Origin: Paracoccus alkenifer
GTDB taxonomy: Bacteria > Pseudomonadota > Alphaproteobacteria > Rhodobacterales > Rhodobacteraceae
Reading direction: 5' to 3'
DNA: 64,000 nt
Assembly (NCBI RefSeq): GCF_900108405.1
Contig: NZ_FNXG01000004.1
Coordinates: 124,001 to 188,000, forward strand
Shown here one piece after another: positions 62,380-64,000 of the stretch. The position numbers and the translations under genes were made by a program. Under the pieces are notes generated by a model. The model saw only the letters and a program-made list of their open reading frames with translations, ran no database searches and was not told where the DNA came from. The stretch's first letter is position 1, and each line of letters begins with the position of its first letter.

Positions 62380-63381
62380 TCAGCCGCTGTAATGGCCGGT
62401 CTGATGCCAGCGCCAGGCATCCGCGATCATCAGGGGCAGGCGCGAGCGATGCGGATGCCATCCCAGCACCTTGCCGGCCTTTTCGCTGCCCGACACCAGC
62501 TTGACCGCATCGCCGGGCCGGCGCGGCCCCTCGGTCACCGGCACGGGGCGGTTGGTGACTTCGCGAGCCTCGTCCAGCACCTCGCGCACGGAAAATCCGC
62601 GGCCCGTGCCCAGGCAGAACAGCTCGGACCCGCCGGTCTGCAGGTGATCGGGCCCGCGCAGCCAGTCCAGCCCCAGCAGATGCGCGTCGACCAGATCCAT
62701 GACATGCACATAGTCGCGGATGCAGGTGCCGTCCTGGGTGGGATAGTCGGTGCCGTAGATGGTCAGCGCCGGGCGGCGCCCGTCGATGGCATCCAGAATC
62801 AGCGGGATCAGATGGGTTTCGGGCTGGTGGAACTCGCCGATCTCGGCCTCGGGGTCGGCGCCGGCCACGTTGAAATAGCGGAAGATGACCGAGCGCAGCC
62901 CGTCCGAGGCGCCAAAGTCGCGCAGCATGTCCTCGATCGCGCGTTTCGAGGCGCCATAGGCGTTCAGCGGCGCCTGCGCGGTGGATTCGTTCAGGATCAC
63001 CCCGTCCTGATCGCCATAGGTGGCGCAGGTCGAGCTGAACACCATGTCGCGCACGCCCGCGGCCAGCATCGATTCTACCAGCGTCAGCGACGCGCAGACA
63101 TTGCCGCGCCAGTATTTGCCGGGATCCTGCATCGATTCGCCGACCTGCGACAGCGCGGCGAAATGCATCACCGCGACCGGCTGGTGATCGGCGAATACCT
63201 GATCCAGCCGCGCGCGGTCGGCCAGATCGCCGTGCTCGAACGGGCCAAAGCGCACCGCATCGCGCCAGCCGGTGCACAGATTGTCATAGGTGACGGGGAT
63301 ATAGCCCGCCGCCGCCAGCGCCTTGCAGGCGTGAGAGCCGATATAGCCCGCGCCGCCCGTAACCAGAATTTTCGGCAGCAT
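62380..63381 (-). CDS. galE: UDP-glucose 4-epimerase
   Basis: 333 residues, extended SDR: VTGGAGYIGSHACKAL, HFAALSQVGESM, FSSTCATYG and Y-x3-K in NAYGASKRAIED, with substrate loop FRYFNVAGADP. It interconverts UDP-glucose and UDP-galactose (or GlcNAc/GalNAc). Spaced 3 bp from galU upstream and 3 bp from the GT2 downstream, so part of the same operon, supplying UDP-sugar to the GTs. Confidence 0.94.
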   Translation of the reverse strand: MLPKILVTGGAGYIGSHACKALAAAGYIPVTYDNLCTGWRDAVRFGPFEHGDLADRARLDQVFADHQPVAVMHFAALSQVGESMQDPGKYWRGNVCASLTLVESMLAAGVRDMVFSSTCATYGDQDGVILNESTAQAPLNAYGASKRAIEDMLRDFGASDGLRSVIFRYFNVAGADPEAEIGEFHQPETHLIPLILDAIDGRRPALTIYGTDYPTQDGTCIRDYVHVMDLVDAHLLGLDWLRGPDHLQTGGSELFCLGTGRGFSVREVLDEAREVTNRPVPVTEGPRRPGDAVKLVSGSEKAGKVLGWHPHRSRLPLMIADAWRWHQTGHYSG

Positions 63382-63384
63382 GGC

Positions 63385-64000
63385 TTATTCCGCCGCTTTC
63401 CGCATCGCCATGACATCGGCAAGATATTCCGCGAACTCGTCCTTGAGATCGTCGCGCGCCAGCCCGAATGCCACCGTTGCCTGCAGGAACCCGGCCTTGG
63501 AGCCGCAATCGTAGCGCTGGCCGCGGAAACGCAGGCCGAACACGTCGCGCCCTTCGCGGATCTCGTCGGCGATGGCGTCGGTCAGCTGGATTTCCCCGCC
63601 GGCCCCCTCTTTCAGCTTGTTGAGGTTCTGCAGCACCGTGGGCGCCAGCACATAGCGCCCGATCACCGCCAGGTTCGAGGGCGGGTTGGATTCCGGCTTT
63701 TCCACCATGCCGCGCGCGCGGACGATGGCGCCCATGTCCTCGGACACGTCCAGAATCCCGTAGGAGCGCGTCTTTTCCAGCGGCACTTCCATGGTGGCGA
63801 CCATGCTGCCGCCGGTCTCGGCATGGGCCTCGATCATCTGCTGCAGGCAGGGCGGTTCACCCATCACCACGTCGTCGGTCAGCACCACCGCAAAGGGTTC
63901 GTCGTGGATCAGTCGCCGCGCGCACCAGACCGCGTGCCCCAGCCCCATCGCCTTGTGCTGGCGGATATAGGCGATGGCGCCCGATTCCATGTTGGTCTGG
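63385..64000 (-). CDS. galU: UTP-glucose-1-phosphate uridylyltransferase (5' end cut by window edge)
   Basis: The last 205 residues of a nucleotidyltransferase are visible, with IRQHKAMGLGHAVWCARRLI, VVLTDDVVMGEPPCLQQMIE, MVEKPESNPPSNLAVIGRYV and LTDAIADEIREGRDVFGLRF, all typical of GalU. It makes UDP-glucose for galE and the glycan. The N-terminus lies beyond 64000. Its stop is 3 bp before the galE ATG. Confidence 0.93.
   Translation of the reverse strand, partial: QTNMESGAIAYIRQHKAMGLGHAVWCARRLIHDEPFAVVLTDDVVMGEPPCLQQMIEAHAETGGSMVATMEVPLEKTRSYGILDVSEDMGAIVRARGMVEKPESNPPSNLAVIGRYVLAPTVLQNLNKLKEGAGGEIQLTDAIADEIREGRDVFGLRFRGQRYDCGSKAGFLQATVAFGLARDDLKDEFAEYLADVMAMRKAAE

Noticed and set aside
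1..64000. Search for prophage, insertion sequence, integron or CRISPR system
   Set aside because: No integrase, transposase, terminase, cas gene or regular repeat-spacer array was found anywhere in the window.

Overview
The window is a GC-rich (about two thirds G+C), densely packed chromosomal segment of an alphaproteobacterium, most likely a Rhodobacteraceae close to Paracoccus or Rhodobacter. The evidence is the PetP/PetR-type regulator pair, a DUF6280 protein, the long-form hibernation factor beside ptsN, the kdsD-lptC-lptA-lptB order, ATGA/TGATG translational coupling between many genes, and a dispersed palindromic intergenic repeat. There is no integrase, transposase, plasmid gene, rRNA or CRISPR array, so most of it reads as core genome. 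The clearest accessory pieces are an AT-rich single-gene island (about 6.4-7.0 kb), a rhamnose-nucleotide cluster carrying a sulfotransferase-like gene (11.3-15.6 kb) and a surface-glycan cluster at the right edge (57-64 kb).

Layout, left to right. 0-9.7 kb: PPDK-like protein (cut by the edge), erpA-type Fe-S carrier / CBS membrane protein / xthA, dGTPase, OsmC, the HEPN-like island, prfC and ilvE. 9.9-11.2 kb: petP-petR. 11.3-15.6 kb: rfbC-rfbB-sulfotransferase-rfbD-rfbA, making dTDP-L-rhamnose. 15.7-20 kb: rsmD, moaB, a Pcm-like methyltransferase, tolC and a PopZ-like protein, followed by a degenerate tandem duplication. 20.3-22.9 kb: surE-pcm-nlpD. 23-26.3 kb: TauE-type permease with TIGR02186 partner, a DUF305 protein and an M48 lipoprotein. 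26.7-31.9 kb: MsbA-like ABC exporter, ygfZ, dinB, a DMT transporter and DUF6280. 32-38.9 kb: lrgAB divergent from smc, then ridA, a glycerophosphodiesterase and an SDR.

38.9-48.7 kb is a long minus-strand block: rnd, kdsD, lptC, lptA, lptB, hpf, ptsN (LPS transport and stress control), an SDR, an AI-2E family exporter, an exported unknown, uppP and an NDUFA9-like protein. 48.9-52.8 kb has tRNA-Leu(CAG), a TtrS/TtrR-like two-component system and, convergent with it, a TsdA-like diheme cytochrome c. This arrangement suggests sensing of an oxidised sulfur compound next to a thiosulfate/tetrathionate enzyme. 52.8-57 kb: DUF1269, mtgA, a GST, queG and a DMT transporter. 57-64 kb: a two-module sulfotransferase, a core-2/I-branching-type glycosyltransferase, two paralogous GT2 enzymes, galE and galU (cut by the edge), consistent with a possibly sulfated surface polysaccharide.

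The most distinctive non-coding signal is a family of twelve dispersed elements (core GGATATTTGGG followed by a purine-rich tract such as ATGAAAG, usually with a G/C hairpin). Every copy lies in an intergenic gap beside at least one gene 3' end, and one supplies the start codon of queG. Other sites are a perfect DnaA box upstream of smc, an 18-bp palindrome between moaB and the Pcm-like gene, a 25-bp inverted repeat after ygfZ and several intrinsic terminators.
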